Assembly: GCA_013365325.1 (NCBI GenBank)
Contig: JABVXV010000011.1
Coordinates: 496,001-560,000, forward strand
Source of the DNA: Dipetalonema caudispina
Lineage: Eukaryota > Nematoda > Chromadorea > Rhabditida > Onchocercidae
Direction: 5' to 3'
DNA length: 64,000 nt
Made by a program: the position numbers and the translations under genes
The notes under the pieces: model-generated
Seen by the model: only the letters and a program-made list of their open reading frames with translations
Database searches by the model: none
Told to the model about the DNA's origin: nothing
In this document: in pieces, positions 50,609 to 63,408 of the stretch
Layout of the letters: the number at the start of each line of letters is the position of its first letter
Numbering within the stretch: position 1 is the first letter of the stretch

Positions 50609-53600
50609 ATGTATCTGCTGCGTAATCCGTTTCTGGCTGTACACCGATATTTATTTATTCAGCTTGGTAATTATGTCTATAATTATCCAAACTACTTTTC
50701 ATGGATAACTGCATGCGTAAGTTCTGCATTTTTTGCAACTAATATTGTATCATAGAAAGATATCCCATCTAATGCAAGGCTTGGTTAATATAGTGTGCTA
50801 TTATTCTTAATAAGGCAGATGAATGAGGTTGAAGTTGAAAATATGATTAAATCCTTTTTTACCATAGCTTTGCTTTCTCGATAAATACTAAGCCTTTTAA
50901 GCATGTTATGTTTAAAATTAACTCCTAGTCCCCTCTATACTCTTTTCCTCTAACGTTTCCACTTTCCGTTTGGTGTTTTAATAATTCTTCGGTAAGTCTG
51001 TAAATGAGGGGTTATAGGTAATAAATTAGTTCGATCGGTTATCCAACTGAGATGAACTGATGGAAACAACTTGCTCAGGCCTGGCTTTGGTTTTATTTGC
51101 AGAGAGAAGAAAATATAATAAATCCTTTAGAAATACCAAAATTATCACAATCCATATGTCTGTCTGGCTGTCTGAAGAAGACATAAACAAAAGAATTATT
51201 ATTTCTTTTCCTTATAACATCTACAGAAATCCAAATTTGCAGATATGTATTTTACTAAGCCTAGGGCTGCAAAGAGTACATTTCAAGGAAAACTTCCGCA
51301 ATGGCTATTTTCGTAGGGATTCGAGATCAGTAGAAGAACATAACAAATTTCTGCAGTTTTACAATTACACAAAGATGCCATATATGGTAGGAACGTTGTT
51401 GTTTGCAGTTTGGTGATAAAGTTAGAGAAAATAACGAAATTTACTGAAAGTTTTAGCGCAATGGTATTGTTTTTAGATGGCGCTTATCGGTGAATGTGTG
51501 CAACCTGGCTGTTCGATGCTTAAGGATGAATATATAAGAGAAATGAAAAATGAAGCAATACGTGGTCTTCAAATTGTTCTTCCACCGCATCATTCCTACA
51601 ATTCACATTTTCAATCGCTTCAAAAATTTCTAATTTACTCAAGCGAAACCCACTTTTCATTATTAGAGGTTTTCCTTTTCATATGTTTCTTATTTCTGTG
51701 AAAACAAGAAAGTGCATGAACAAAAATACGATATCCCTGATAATCTTCTTTTGAAATTTCATAATGTTTCTTCAATTTTTTCCGGTATTTCATTCAATAA
51801 TATACTATTAACCTTGAGTTTAGGCTTTAGATTGGTTTCCTCATTGTCATTGAGATTTAATTAGATTATTTCTAGTTATTTACCACTCATCTCTACTACA
51901 TGCATGAATTACTTCTGACGTTTGATTATCTCGACCGTTTTTTCCCTCATGGAATCGGTTGTAAAACGTGTAATACGTCTCATCTAGCACTGTTCAGACG
52001 ACAATCGTAAGGAATTATAGTTTCTCGTGATGACGGCAACGATATTAAACTACAAGCTGATTTGAATGAAAGTTAAATTTTCAACAGCAAGATGGCTATG
52101 AAAAATACTTCCATAAGGCAATGCAATTTGCATTATTGATGTTGGTCCAATGAAAATTTCAGAAATATGCAAAATCATCGAATAGCACTGAGATTGTACT
52201 GAAATATCCCTATCTAAGGCTTGGCTCAGTGCATTTATCAGTGCATCATATCATCTACGGAGCATTGGAGAAATCCGTTTTTTCCCTACGTCTTTTAATG
52301 AAATTCAATGCCAGTAATCTTCTTGTTTCTGACATGATCAAAGCTGCTGAACTACAATGGTATCAACAATTAAAAGTAAGGCACTTTTCTGTACAGATAT
52401 ATGGATGAATTATTTAATCAGTTTGGGTAGCTTACTTGAAGTTATGAAATGACCGTTTTTGGTATTTCCCATGATCTGTAAAAACCTGCTTTTCCTCAAA
52501 CCACGGGATTTCAAAGCTCCATTCGGCACATTTATCATCGAATACATGTGCGCTATTGTTAAACAAAACCCAAAATTTAAATAGAATTATTTCAGAGGTT
52601 TATCAACAAAAAATCTATAATACTATAGTACTTTTGCAATTACAAAATATGCTGGGGATATAACCGTTCTACATCAATTCTGCATAACTTAAAATCCATG
52701 ATATTTTTAAAAAGTAACACATTATACTAAAGCTTACTTTATCAGCTTGTATCACTACAGTAACTGAATTCTAAAACTGTCTCATACCTAAAAACTTCAC
52801 GGTAAAGAAAATTCGAATTAAAAAAGTCATAAGAATAAATAAAAACTACGAGCATGCTTTCAAAGACTTGCACAATAAGCGTACTAAAAAAAAAAAGTAT
52901 CATTAGGTCATAAAGAGGGTGCTCTTTTCTGTAATTAATAAGCTATAGACCTGGATTTCATCAAAATTTTAAGATTTATTAAAAATTAGTCACGCAGAAT
53001 TTCCAGAAGCGTATTGGTACGAAAGTGAAGCTATACTTATTGGGCGATGAATTGATTAACTACGAAATACAAAAGGCGGCCCTTTCAACCATTTTCTATT
53101 TTACAATCGGAGCTTCATTGATGATCGCTGTAGTATATGGCATTATTATGTGGCAATATGAACAGGTTCATTGAAATTTGAATTCCGATCAATCAGTTAT
53201 TGGTTTAACATTACTCATGGTACTCAACAGACCAGTGTTGGTCGATCGCTTGTGATTTAACGACTGTATTTTGTTTTTCATTTTTGAAGAAGCATAGCAC
53301 CATATTTGATAATTTTAGAAGCGCAAAGTGAATATATTATTAACTTTCATGACAATTTTTTGTCCAACGCTAGCTGGTACAGCCACATTTGGTTTGTTCT
53401 CAGTAATGGGTGTTCACATCAACAGTACGATGTTTGTTTCATCATTTTATTTTGCAAATTAATTCAACATAGAACTAATGGAGCAATGATAAAAAAAAAA
53501 AAAGAAAAAAAAGTGCATCATTTTGCAGGATGGTCACTCCATTCTTAGTACTTGGTGTTGGAGTGGACGATTCGTTTTTGTTGATGCAATTTTGGTTTTA

Positions 53601-56324
53601 TTCAGAATCTGTAGTCAATTCTCGTTTTCACATGATGTATACAGCTATTGGTCCATCTATTACGCTTTCTTCCTTTACAAATGTTGCAGCATTTCTTGTA
53701 CGTTAACTGTTTATTTTCATCCTTCTAATTTTTAATAAAGTATTTCTTCCCATTATAAATTAGGCACTTTTACTCATAACTCCTTCAAGATTCTAACACT
53801 CATCCGTTCGTAGTTTGTATTTCATTGCTAACTTGAAAAGTGGTCTCAAAGTTTTCATTTTTATAGGTAGGATATGTTATGTCGCCATCGACGGATATTG
53901 CTCGTTTTTGTCTCTGTTCAGCAATTGCATTTGCATTGTGTTGGCTATTGGAACTATTTGTTTTTGCACCTCAATTACTGGTCTGTTGTCCTAGGAAAGT
54001 ACCATTAAATAAAACTGAAGGATTCCACGTGTTAGTTTTTTGCTACAATTAAAGATAAATTTCTGGATTAATGATCAGTATTGAGTGTTTCATTACAAGT
54101 TCTAGTAATTTCAGGCCCAAGCGATACTTCAAAATGTATAGTACTTTTCTCCAAAACTTTTCCTTCACCCATATTGCCATATTGTTGCTGTTGTTTGCTT
54201 TACTTGGAAGTTGTATATTTATGACTATGAACATGGAAGAAAATTTCGTTCCTGAAAAAACATTTGACGATAATTCGTTTCTTGCAAGATCTTTTGCTTC
54301 GATGAATAAAGTTGGTCCAGTCTTTTGCAAAACTTCAAATAAATTGCTTTTCTTCAAGGACTCTAATGATATAGATTTGTCGAAACTAATTTTTTTTTCT
54401 CATTAATTTCACAATACCCAAAAAAGAATTCCAGGTGTAATAAATTGTTGAAGATTAACGAATGAAAATTTACGGAAGACTTTATAGATTTATGGAGATC
54501 ACCAGATAATTAGAATAATAGTGACAGAACTGCCCAGGAATGTCACCGTGTTACGTGATGATCTGGCGCGAATTACATCATTCCATTATCTATGTCATAA
54601 TTTCACGACCTGGCTCGAACTTTATGAACAACTTTATCATCCTTTATCAACTGATATCCAGGAATATTTCAGCCAGTTACCCAGTTTTCTTAAACGATAT
54701 CCAGAAACTGCATATTATCTGAATTATAATCATAAAAAGTAAATTTGATTTACCTCGAGCAAGTGATTCAATCATAAAACATTTTCAAAATAAACACCTC
54801 AATGTCCTTCCTGTCATTAAAATAGTCTCTTCTAGGAAATATACTATTCGATCCGCCTGCTTCGTTCACTCGCTAGATTATCAGCTGTTTAACAATCAAC
54901 TTCATTAAGAGATATTTGTAATGATTTGCTGCTTTCTTACAAACTTCATTTCAGCAATACGCTGTTGTCACTAAATAAAATATCATTTGAATTGTGCTTG
55001 CAAGGATTTGCAAAGTGGCGAGATCGTGCCACTGTTGTGAATGATTTGCGAAGACTACTTCCCAGTGGTTATTCGATGTTTTTTTATGATTCACATATCT
55101 TTGATCTCATTTTATCAATCAAAGAAACAGTTTTGGAAGCAGTAGTGATTACGGTTGTAATTATGGCAGTCATTTCTTTTTTTTTCCTGCCGATGATAAG
55201 AATAGCCATTTGCACCATACTTTCCCTATTATCAATCATCACACGTTAGTTAGTATCATATTTAAAGTTGCAAATTATATAAAAGTGATAATGCTTTCAT
55301 TATCATATGTTGATTTCTCGCAAGACTCTACAAGTAAGATGTGAGTTGAGATCATTATTTTGATCACTTGAAGCGATATGTCCATTCATTACATAACAGT
55401 GTTGAAATCACAGACCTTTTCGAGCGTACTAATAGAAAATGGATTGCTCCTACTTTTATTGGTGCTACTTCACAGATGTTAAGCTATAATACTCAAAATT
55501 ACTGTTGTAATTAAATGTTGTTACAGTAGTGATGGGATGTCTACATTTGTGGAGAGCAGAGTTGGATGTGGTGTTGATGGTGAATGTCGTTATGGCTGCA
55601 GGCTTTACTGTTGATTATGTATCACATATTAGCTATCATTTATTTCTGGAAACCGAAACTATGATAAATCAAACAGAACGCATGGCCAGAACTTTACATA
55701 CTATTTTTGGTCCTACCGCTCAAGTAATACATTTACTTCATTTAGATTTGTCAAAACTCATTTAACTAAAGACAAGGAATTCTTCTAAAACAGGCAGCAT
55801 CGTTCAAAAATATCGTCAATGATAAATAATACTAACATTATCTATTAGGCATTTTAATTTCCGCAACAATACAACGTGAAATTGCTCAATACTTTATTCC
55901 GCTGAATGCTAATAAAGATCCTTTCATTACATCAAAATGCAAATGTTGCTTACAGGTGTTGTCAGATTTTCGCTTGCGAGCAGATAAAGCATGATTCATT
56001 CTCTAATCTCCATTTAACTTCTATTTTGTTTAGGCAGCGATCACGACTATCAGTTGTATCATACCATTACTACTTCACAACGTTTATATGTATATTATTT
56101 TTGCCAAAACAGTTCTACTATGCAGTATTTTCGGATTTTTGCACGCAGTATTTGTGATGCCCTTTTTGATATCATTAGTAGAAATGGTACTCCCATCAGG
56201 TTCCGGGAAGTGCAACAGTAGTAGACCATCTGAGATTGCTTCCCGCATTGTTGGTTCCAGTATAACCCACGATGGCAACAGTTCATCCATTAAAGAAAAT
56301 ATTACATCCTGTATTGACTGTTAG
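50609..56324 (+). CDS. Patched-related protein B (sterol-sensing/RND type), about 828 aa
   Basis: Exons: 50609-50716, 51243-51386, 51477-51668, 52163-52375, 53007-53165, 53319-53431, 53529-53697, 53867-54030, 54115-54310, 54488-54738, 54955-55244, 55527-55723, 56034-56324. All phases agree. Same architecture as its neighbour: TM1 (SWITACICILLSLGLQ), first lumenal loop, sterol-sensing domain with NSTMMVTPFLVLGVGVDDSF and IGPSITLSSFTNVAAF, second loop with TWLELYEQLYHP, TM10 AAGFTVDYVSHISYHLF, then TM11-12 and a 50-residue Ser-rich cytoplasmic tail (SGSGKCNSSRPSEIASRIVG). The acidic positions of TM4 and TM10 that drive RND transporters are kept. The exit of exon 53867-54030 (CACGT|GTTAG) is the weakest junction. 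Arose by tandem duplication with gene A. Confidence 0.9.
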
Positions 56325-56637
56325 GTTTCTACACTTCAACGTTTCGTTATTTTTGGACACGAATTCTTCTGGATATTATGGATGCATTTATAATTCGAAG
56401 TGATTTAAGCAAAGGGTTTTTCGGCTGAGTAAAAAATGAATCTCAAATAGCTCAGACAAATGAGTAGTTGCAACCATAAGGAATTTTACTCGATATTCTG
56501 AAAGAATTACTCAGTATTGCTTTTATCATTTTTTAAACGAATGATTTTTTGTCCATGGTTTAGCAATTATATTGTTAAAAATAGGTGATATCGAACTCAC
56601 TTGTGCGGTATTGAGTATTGTAGTTTAGATTCAACTG

Positions 56638-56643
56638 AATAAA
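56638..56643 (+). terminator. poly(A) signal of Patched-related gene B
   Basis: AATAAA, followed a few bases later by a second AAATAAA, about 310 nt after the stop at 56322-56324. Confidence 0.45.
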
Positions 56644-57021
56644 TCAAATAAACTGTTTTCTATATCCTTTACATTACTCTGATTAATTAAGGTAATGAAT
56701 CTGCACTTTTTAATCCTCTGAGGAGAGCTAACTTCATAAGGTTGCTCTAGCTTACTTTGTATGGAAATATGATTTAGGTCCGAAGTGTCGGAAGAGATAT
56801 GTATGGCAATCTTCATGTGATTTAATGTCAGATAGAAGCGCAAGCTGGGTACACAGACCATCTGATGAGGAACGGAAGAGTATTGATTTGATCATTAAAC
56901 ATAAAAACACGGGAACTGTGCAAACAAAATGAAAAATATGAAAGTGGTTGACCTCGGTAACAGTTTGATGCTTTGATTCCAATTACTCCTCAATAATTTG
57001 CTGTGAAATCTTTACACTGCA

Positions 57022-57303
57022 ATGATATTAGCACAAGAAAAAGCGAAGATATCAGGGTTGTTTCACATGAACATGGCCAACTTGTTGCGATCAACCCCGC
57101 ACTTGCATCATTCCAGATGTCTCATTCTTCAGAAGACTGCAAAATTGTTCATAAATGGTTCCATCCGCGGGGCAACATGTGTTTTCTGTTTCAGTGAGCA
57201 ACAGCGTCGTGGGTGGTCTCGTGTATCAGCAAGTACTAATGCCGGTAATGGTGAAAAACTTGATGTGCGGTCCTCCTTGTCTCAACAATTCTTTTTGATA
57301 TAG
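57022..57303 (+). CDS. 93-codon open frame, hypothetical
   Basis: ATG at 57022 to TAG. The region is clearly richer in G+C than its surroundings and open in a second plus frame (57003-57197) and partly on the minus strand. The product (MILAQEKAKISGLFHMNMAN at the start, GWSRVSASTNAGNGEKLDVR later, one CVFC) has no recognisable domain. The G+C enrichment suggests something coding between about 57.0 and 58.1 kb, but I cannot settle strand or frame. Confidence 0.3.
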   Translation: MILAQEKAKISGLFHMNMANLLRSTPHLHHSRCLILQKTAKLFINGSIRGATCVFCFSEQQRRGWSRVSASTNAGNGEKLDVRSSLSQQFFLI

Positions 57304-59860
57304 ATTTCTTGTATTACCCATTGGTATCTCTTCCTTTCTTATCCGCACAATTACCTCCCTTTTTGACGTAGTGTGTCACTGATCGTGAATCATTTGACAT
57401 TTCTGGTCGACGGAGTTGTTGCTCCATCCTGATAATATTATCGCTTGCTACAGTTACTGTTAATATCAGTATCACTATTACTGTGACTGTTGTTACTAAC
57501 GTCTTGTGGTTGAACAAGTTATTTGTATGATCCAACGGATGCTATACGTGGAACAACATTCGATGAGGTAGTGCTATATATGTCATAACCGTTGTTGTTG
57601 TCTTCTATAGTTGTTGCTTCATTCTTATTCTATCCATCTCGTCATTAAATGTTTTCTCAACTTCTTCGACAAAGCATAAAACACTCATACCATCATTTCA
57701 GTAATTATCGTCCAACTTTTTGGAGTCTTTGATTTCAAGTATCTTTTCTTCAATTCAACTGCTATCGTCTGGTATGGCATAATCATTTTGCTTTCCGAAC
57801 TTCCAAAGCAAACTTTATGTTCTCATTGCCCATCACTTTCTGATTTATACTTCTTTTCGATCTGATTTTGTAGACACTTACAGTTGATATGAGTAATTCT
57901 GTGATAAGGTGATCAAATGGTTTTATCAGGACATAACTGAAATATGCGGTTTCTATTCTTATTTTGATACAGTCTGTGCTTGATGTCCGGTTAGTTCTGC
58001 GCCCCAATAATAGTCTTTCAGTTTCATTTTTCGGGTTTAATTACAACCAACCTGAGTCTCGCCCAGTTTACCATTAGTGATTTCCGACTACCATTGGTAA
58101 GCCGATTTTTTTTTTGGCTATTTCACGTCTTTTGCTTCCATCAACTTCGTTGATAACTTGAATCAAGATATACGTGTATATTGTATTTCTGTCTTTGTTG
58201 CGTTACCATTTCTTAACTTTCAATATTACTTGAACTGTCAGATTTGTCTCATGTATTTTTACGTCTTATTCTATTGTTCTTCACGATTTTCGCATGGTTT
58301 CTTTCAACCTGCCATTTACGTTTATTAGTTATCATTACAGTTGGAAGGATTTTGGTTGGATTTCTATTTCAGGTAACCGAAGTTGACAAGTAACTTGAAA
58401 TAAGTTTAGATACTGATGTAACTTAAACTGTCTTGTCCAGTTTAAATTTTGTTTCTAGAATTCTGTCTTTGTTTACTGTTTCCTAAAACTGTTCTGCACA
58501 GAATAGTATAGGTAATCAAAACTAATCACTTTAATTACAGCACTGATTTAAAACTAATGAAATTATGGTACATACGAGTTAACGTAATTCCTTGCAGGTT
58601 TTCTAATACTTCATGACTCTATCATCATCATCCAAATTAGAAGTTTGTTATAGATCACAATAACGCAGTACAACTTCTCCAAGATGGCGCATTTATATGT
58701 CAGAACGACTGACTCAACTTTTCATGAATTCTAATACCATCAAACACCATATCTTCCCTTAAATCTATATGAAGTCACTAATGTTTTAGACAATTTGGGT
58801 TTAATCCATCTCTCAGATTGATATCTTTCAAGAATTCTTTACACTATTTCAGAAATATGCCTTGATATCCGTCCACAATACCAAAATGTTGCCAACTGGA
58901 TGCATCTATCGGATTTTTCGGTTAAAAAATCGCTTACACGGTTTTCCTTAAGAAACAAAATCAAAAGATGCATTGCATTATTTTTCGAATCGAAACTTTA
59001 CGCGAAAAGAAATTTATTTCATTTCGATTAATCAATATTCTCCAGCACTAAGACGCTGAGTTTTTATTATCGTACAGTGTATTTGTTTTTCTATTATTAT
59101 AACCTTCCTACATTGTTGAAAGAAAAATTTACCAAAAAGAAACTGATAAGATAAATGGACTGTTGCAAATTACTTACACTATTCAAGCCGAAAGTTTTTC
59201 ACAAACCGAAATCGGTGCTTTCTATAGCTTTAACTGTTGCTCGTGAAATTAAGTTTTGAAGTTCTCTTTCATTTCTACAAGTACCTGTGACTTCTTGCCT
59301 AACATACAGGTAAACAACGAAGATCTTTTTTGACAATAAACTGAAGCAGCACTTTTGTTTCTTGTCCGTAGATGTGTTGAATTTTGTAGCATTTTTGATT
59401 AAGAATGATAATATTTCGTTTCTTTGCTAAACAATATCAGTTGAAGTTCAATGTCATGAATCAATATTAGATTTATTCGAATTCTATTACTGATGGATAT
59501 GACTGGAGAAATATGTTATAGTAATAATTAGGACGTGTTGCAACAAGAACGTTCGATCAGTCAATTATAAATCAGATATGACCTTTCTCATTGCCTTTTG
59601 CTAAAGAATTCAACGATGACATCCATAGATTAGTTCAAAGTTGATACAGTTGTTATTGTCATAGCATAGAGAGAAATCTTAAAAGCTGAAAAAAAAAACA
59701 GTTGAAATTTCCGGAAAACTGTGTACTGCAGTTTGTTTGCTTGGTAGGACGCAAGAAGTTCAAAAAAAAAAATTTTATTGTCAACAACTATCTGATGTCT
59801 CATGATAACCATAAGAAATCAATGTCGCCAAATTAATCAAGCGTTTTTCCTACACTACAG
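57304..59860. other. ambiguous region, no settled gene
   Basis: The first 700 bases have exon-like minus-strand pieces: 57695-57790 (YQTIAVELKKRYLKSKT before a GTATGA donor), 57534-57633 (GYDIYSTTSSNVVPRIAS) and 57348-57490 (a hydrophobic run then MEQQLRRPEMSNDSRSVTHY). They can be phased together, but only with 34-61 nt introns and weak sites, so I do not call a gene. From 58.1 to 59.8 kb nothing is seen. Confidence 0.3.
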
Positions 59861-60103
59861 GTTTTGCTGGAGTAGCCTATAGTTGGTGAGTAAACATTGA
59901 GTTAATTCCTGCTTTACTTTATCTTGAGGTATTGGCCACAATTCATAATGGTATTATTTCTGCCTTCGCTGCATTCTCTAAACATTTGTATCCTTTGCAG
60001 GTATATCGCAATGATAAATTATTCAGCAAATTCAGTCCCAAATTTGTATATATATGAATTATTCAGTGCTTACAACTTATATTACAGATTACTGCACCTA
60101 TAA
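59861..60103 (+). CDS. two exon-like pieces of an unknown gene
   Basis: 59861-59885 follows CACTACAG and ends at a consensus donor GTGAGTAA; 60001-60103 follows TTTGCAG and ends with TAA. Joined in phase they read FAGVAYSWYIAMINYSANSV and continue Tyr/Leu-rich to the stop. It needs an upstream exon that I could not find. A downstream frame (60054-60260, basic) overlaps in a different frame. Weak evidence. Confidence 0.2.
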
Positions 60104-61198
60104 CTTATTAATAAATTGTCTAGCAAAGTCAGGGAAGCGGAAATTTGTATACAAATCTGAGAAAGGTATAGTGAAGCACCGCTTTATTGACTTCAAGCAA
60201 ACTGTAGCGTCAAAATTTCTACAGTCTATACCATTTGGAAGTAACTCATCGGTTGTTTGATCGAAATTCTATTACAATCCAAAAGGCGTTTGAAGTAATT
60301 TTTATCTAAAATCGATCCTTCTCAATAAAAGCCATTTAGAAACAGTGTGAGATTGGCATATTGCAATGTAGGAAGTACTCGTACAACAACTATCTCCCCT
60401 TGGTGATATGTTGAACAGAGTTAATTATTCCAAGAGACATATAATTAATTCATAGTCATCTTAACCTGATGATAGATTAAAATGTTCTCATACAAGTTGA
60501 GAAAAATCTCATCGTACATAACCTAACCGCTACAGGTCATGTATGGGAACAACCATTCTAAAAAATTCTCTCACCTCTCCCTGACTTCTCCTTATTGTCC
60601 TTCCCTTCATTTACTGATTAAGAATACTCAAAACAGCATTGTGGAATATACTGCTTGAACACTATTCACCTGTTGTACAATATGTTAACTGAGAGAAAGG
60701 TGACATTACTATTGTTTTTGTTTCTCGATTGTTTTGTTACGTTGTTTTACTTCAGAAACGTAGAAGTATTACGAGTGCTGTTTACTTGGTTTTCCAAATC
60801 AATTAAGCTTCGCTAATTGATGTTAATTTTAACAATATTTTTGAAACATCCATTCCTGCTTATAAAACTTTCGATATTCTTCTACAAGCCTGTCAAGTTG
60901 AATTATTTGTAAAAATTGAAAAAATAATAAAAGACTAAGAGCAGCAAAGCTGTTGAAAGGATTTGTTTATCCCACCATAACATTTCTAGTCCTTCACAGG
61001 CTTTGATGAAATGCACCGATCTTTACTTCTCCCTAAACGGTACATTGAAAGCCTATCAACCTGCATGCGTCAATTTCTCAATATTCAAGATAAACCAAAT
61101 GTTGAATCGATTACAGGTCCTATGAATTGAGGTACGTTAATGTGCATTCCAATTTTAAGAAGTAATAATCAGCTACATTAATAGTTGAAGAGAGAAAG

Positions 61199-61468
61199 AT
61201 GAAGGTTGGTAAAGTTCACTCGTGGTGCAAGTCCGATAATAAAGCCCCTAAGAAGTTAAGTAATTTACAGGAAGTTAAAATCAAGGGTTACGAAATCCTT
61301 TTCTTCGATGTACCCATAAATCTTCTTCGCAACTCAAGTCTCGAGAAAAGTATTGAAAAAGTTAGGGATCGAATCACCTTACCACCGGAGGCCCTTTTTA
61401 CTTACTTTCCGAAAAAGCATTTAACACTTCGTCAAACCTCAACCTCATATACACTTCATTCTTTCTAA
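61199..61468 (+). CDS. 89-aa hypothetical protein
   Basis: Real ATG with an A-rich context (GAAAGATGAAGG), open to TAA. The central part looks like a folded domain: KIKGYEILFFDVPINLLRNS followed by SLEKSIEKVRDRITLPPEAL. A TTTACAG at 61265-61271 could instead be an acceptor for the second half. A minus-strand frame of 101 codons (61398-61703) overlaps the end and is treated as chance. No family recognised. Confidence 0.35.
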   Translation: MKVGKVHSWCKSDNKAPKKLSNLQEVKIKGYEILFFDVPINLLRNSSLEKSIEKVRDRITLPPEALFTYFPKKHLTLRQTSTSYTLHSF

Positions 61469-62157
61469 CTGATTCAACCGATAGTGCTACAAATATCTTA
61501 TTCGGTTTCACCAGCAGCGCTGAGGCTAACCCATACATATGGCAAACTTGGCATTTGAAAAAGCAATTGCCAATCTTATTTTTATGCTGTGATTTTTCAC
61601 CTTGCTGTATTACAGCTATTCCTGTTAGTAAGATTAGCCTTCTGTGTGTAACCTGTGCATCGCAAGAATAATTACTCTTTTTTTCTCTTGCGAAGATTGC
61701 CAAAACAGAAATTTACTGTACAAAAAGCAGAAAAACTACCGGAATGAAAGTAACTGATACTCTAGAATCTTCGTTATTCTCTAAGCAGAAACCTATGATG
61801 GCTCGTTAAATAATACGGAAGCGGAAACACTGCAACTTTGTTGTTATGGGTAATGAAACTTTTGATTACATTTTGAAATGACTCGAATTCCATTGTATCT
61901 CTTGCGGCCAAGGGCTATGTAATATAGATAGTTTTTTTTCGAAGAGTTAGGTCCATAAAATGGCCAAAGTTAGCAAAGATAACATCTTAGATCTTTATGA
62001 AGATCAGGATGAAACATCCGGACCCATCTGTTCTTTTGACTGATATATTTTTCAGTCGAAATTTCAAGAAATTTCATATCAGTAGTGAAATGTTAAACTT
62101 CTGCAAATTCTAATCCGATTTTTTAATTTTTCGACATCATTTTTTAAGACCATAAGA

Positions 62158-62484
62158 ATGTTCCTACGTTTCTTACCTTCTATATCAGAATCATCTGGAA
62201 TTTTGGACAAATTTGTGATGAGAGGATGTTTACAGATCCTTTTGTACTGTTCCGAAGTTTTTGGCAGCTGTTTTCCATCAGTTGACTACTGCATCTTATG
62301 CAAAGGAAAGAGGGCAAGAGATAATCCTACAGCTTCAAACCATGTAATAAAGTTTTACAAACGACTTGATTTTACGAAATTTCATCTCCCAAATATTATG
62401 AAAAAGTTTTCCTCCCCTCAAGGTAAAATTATACAATTTCAACAAGATAAATGGTGTGTCTCTGTACTGGAATATATTATGTAG
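62158..62484 (+). CDS. 108-aa hypothetical protein
   Basis: ATG at 62158 (AAGAATGTT) to TAG. Contains a hydrophobic patch (CLQILLYCSEVFGSCFP), a CxxC (YCILCKGKRARD) and a basic C-terminal half. No upstream acceptor or poly(A) signal is obvious. Length is above the local background of random frames, but I see no known domain. Confidence 0.35.
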   Translation: MFLRFLPSISESSGILDKFVMRGCLQILLYCSEVFGSCFPSVDYCILCKGKRARDNPTASNHVIKFYKRLDFTKFHLPNIMKKFSSPQGKIIQFQQDKWCVSVLEYIM

Positions 62485-62766
62485 AACAACAACAGTGACA
62501 AACAAAAATGATGAATATTATTGAAACAACGGTGATATACAAAAATAATAAATTATTGAATGCTAAATTGTTTGCAATGATCATTAAAATGTCCATACTT
62601 AATGCTAACAGTTTCAACAAGCAATTGCTGATTTATTTACTTCTTGATCTTTATTACATCAGCTGTAAATTATGTACGGTTTTGTGGTAATGTTGGCAGA
62701 TTCGTGAAACTTATAGATAGCTGAGAAGAATAATTGTAAAAATGATAATAGCATTGATTGTACTGT

Positions 62767-63408
62767 TTAATTTGCCATGATCGATTTGCTAATCGAAGTA
62801 CAGCTATCGTTTTCTGTATCTGATAGTGCTACTATTACCTGAGAATGCTGTTGTATTGATATAGTACTGTCATCTCCAGTAGTTGCGGAGTTAGAAGCAC
62901 GTTGTACATTGGTACAGCAATATTTCTGTGATGTCGTTGTTACCCTTTGCATCTCGTTTTGGTATACAGCTTGTATTCTTGATCCGTACAAAAGTCGTTG
63001 CTCTGTTTTGAATTGCACCTGTTAGTTGATGTCAGAATCTGTACAGTGGAGGAAATAGGCTACTACCTGACCATCTGTCTGCACATTTTCTAAAGGTTCA
63101 TCAGCTTTTGAATTTGAGCAGAAAATTTCTTCGATGAACCTATCAGAATTTTGTTTTATTTTTGAACATAGAAATGAGATGAATGAGTCAAATCGTCCTA
63201 CAACATTCACTAAGAAAATATATTCATTGTCCACTATATGCCATGGAAGAATGCAACACCGTCGATGTGAGCTATTTATTGAAATACTTCTTTGATTTCA
63301 ACAATTTATCAGTTCAGTTCAATTCCAATAAAATTTGCTGTATCTTACTAAAACATCGACTTCGCCACTTATTCGATTCTCACCTTTTATCTTCTTAGCC
63401 AAGGTCAT
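62767..63408 (-). CDS. 139-aa hypothetical protein, three exons
   Basis: Exons 63408-63384, 63209-63067 and 63018-62767; phases 1 and 0 match, with donors GTGAGA and GTAGTA and acceptors TTCTTAG and AACAG (second intron 48 nt). The ATG lies one base after TTTCTTTAACCCAG, a good trans- or cis-splice acceptor, which supports it as the start. The product begins MTLAKKIKVNVVGRFDSFIS, has a short acidic-basic middle (NSDRFIEEIFCSNSKADE), then QRLLYGSRIQAVYQNEMQRV and a Ser/Thr-rich tail (SATTGDDSTISIQQHSQ) ending SIMAN. Probably soluble; no domain recognised. Both exons 2 and 3 read cleanly in only this combination. Confidence 0.5.

Noticed and set aside
58034..58056. GGTTTAATTAC... resembling the nematode SL1 leader
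   Set aside because: The second half differs and there is no donor GT after the GAG, so it is not an SL RNA gene.
57001..58070. Minus-strand frame that reads as a continuous protein if every TAA/TAG is taken as Gln and every TGA as Arg, suggesting C-to-T hypermutation or a variant genetic code
   Set aside because: About 21 stops in about 355 codons is the density expected for random sequence of this composition, and a frame shift is also required. The coherence is probably illusory.
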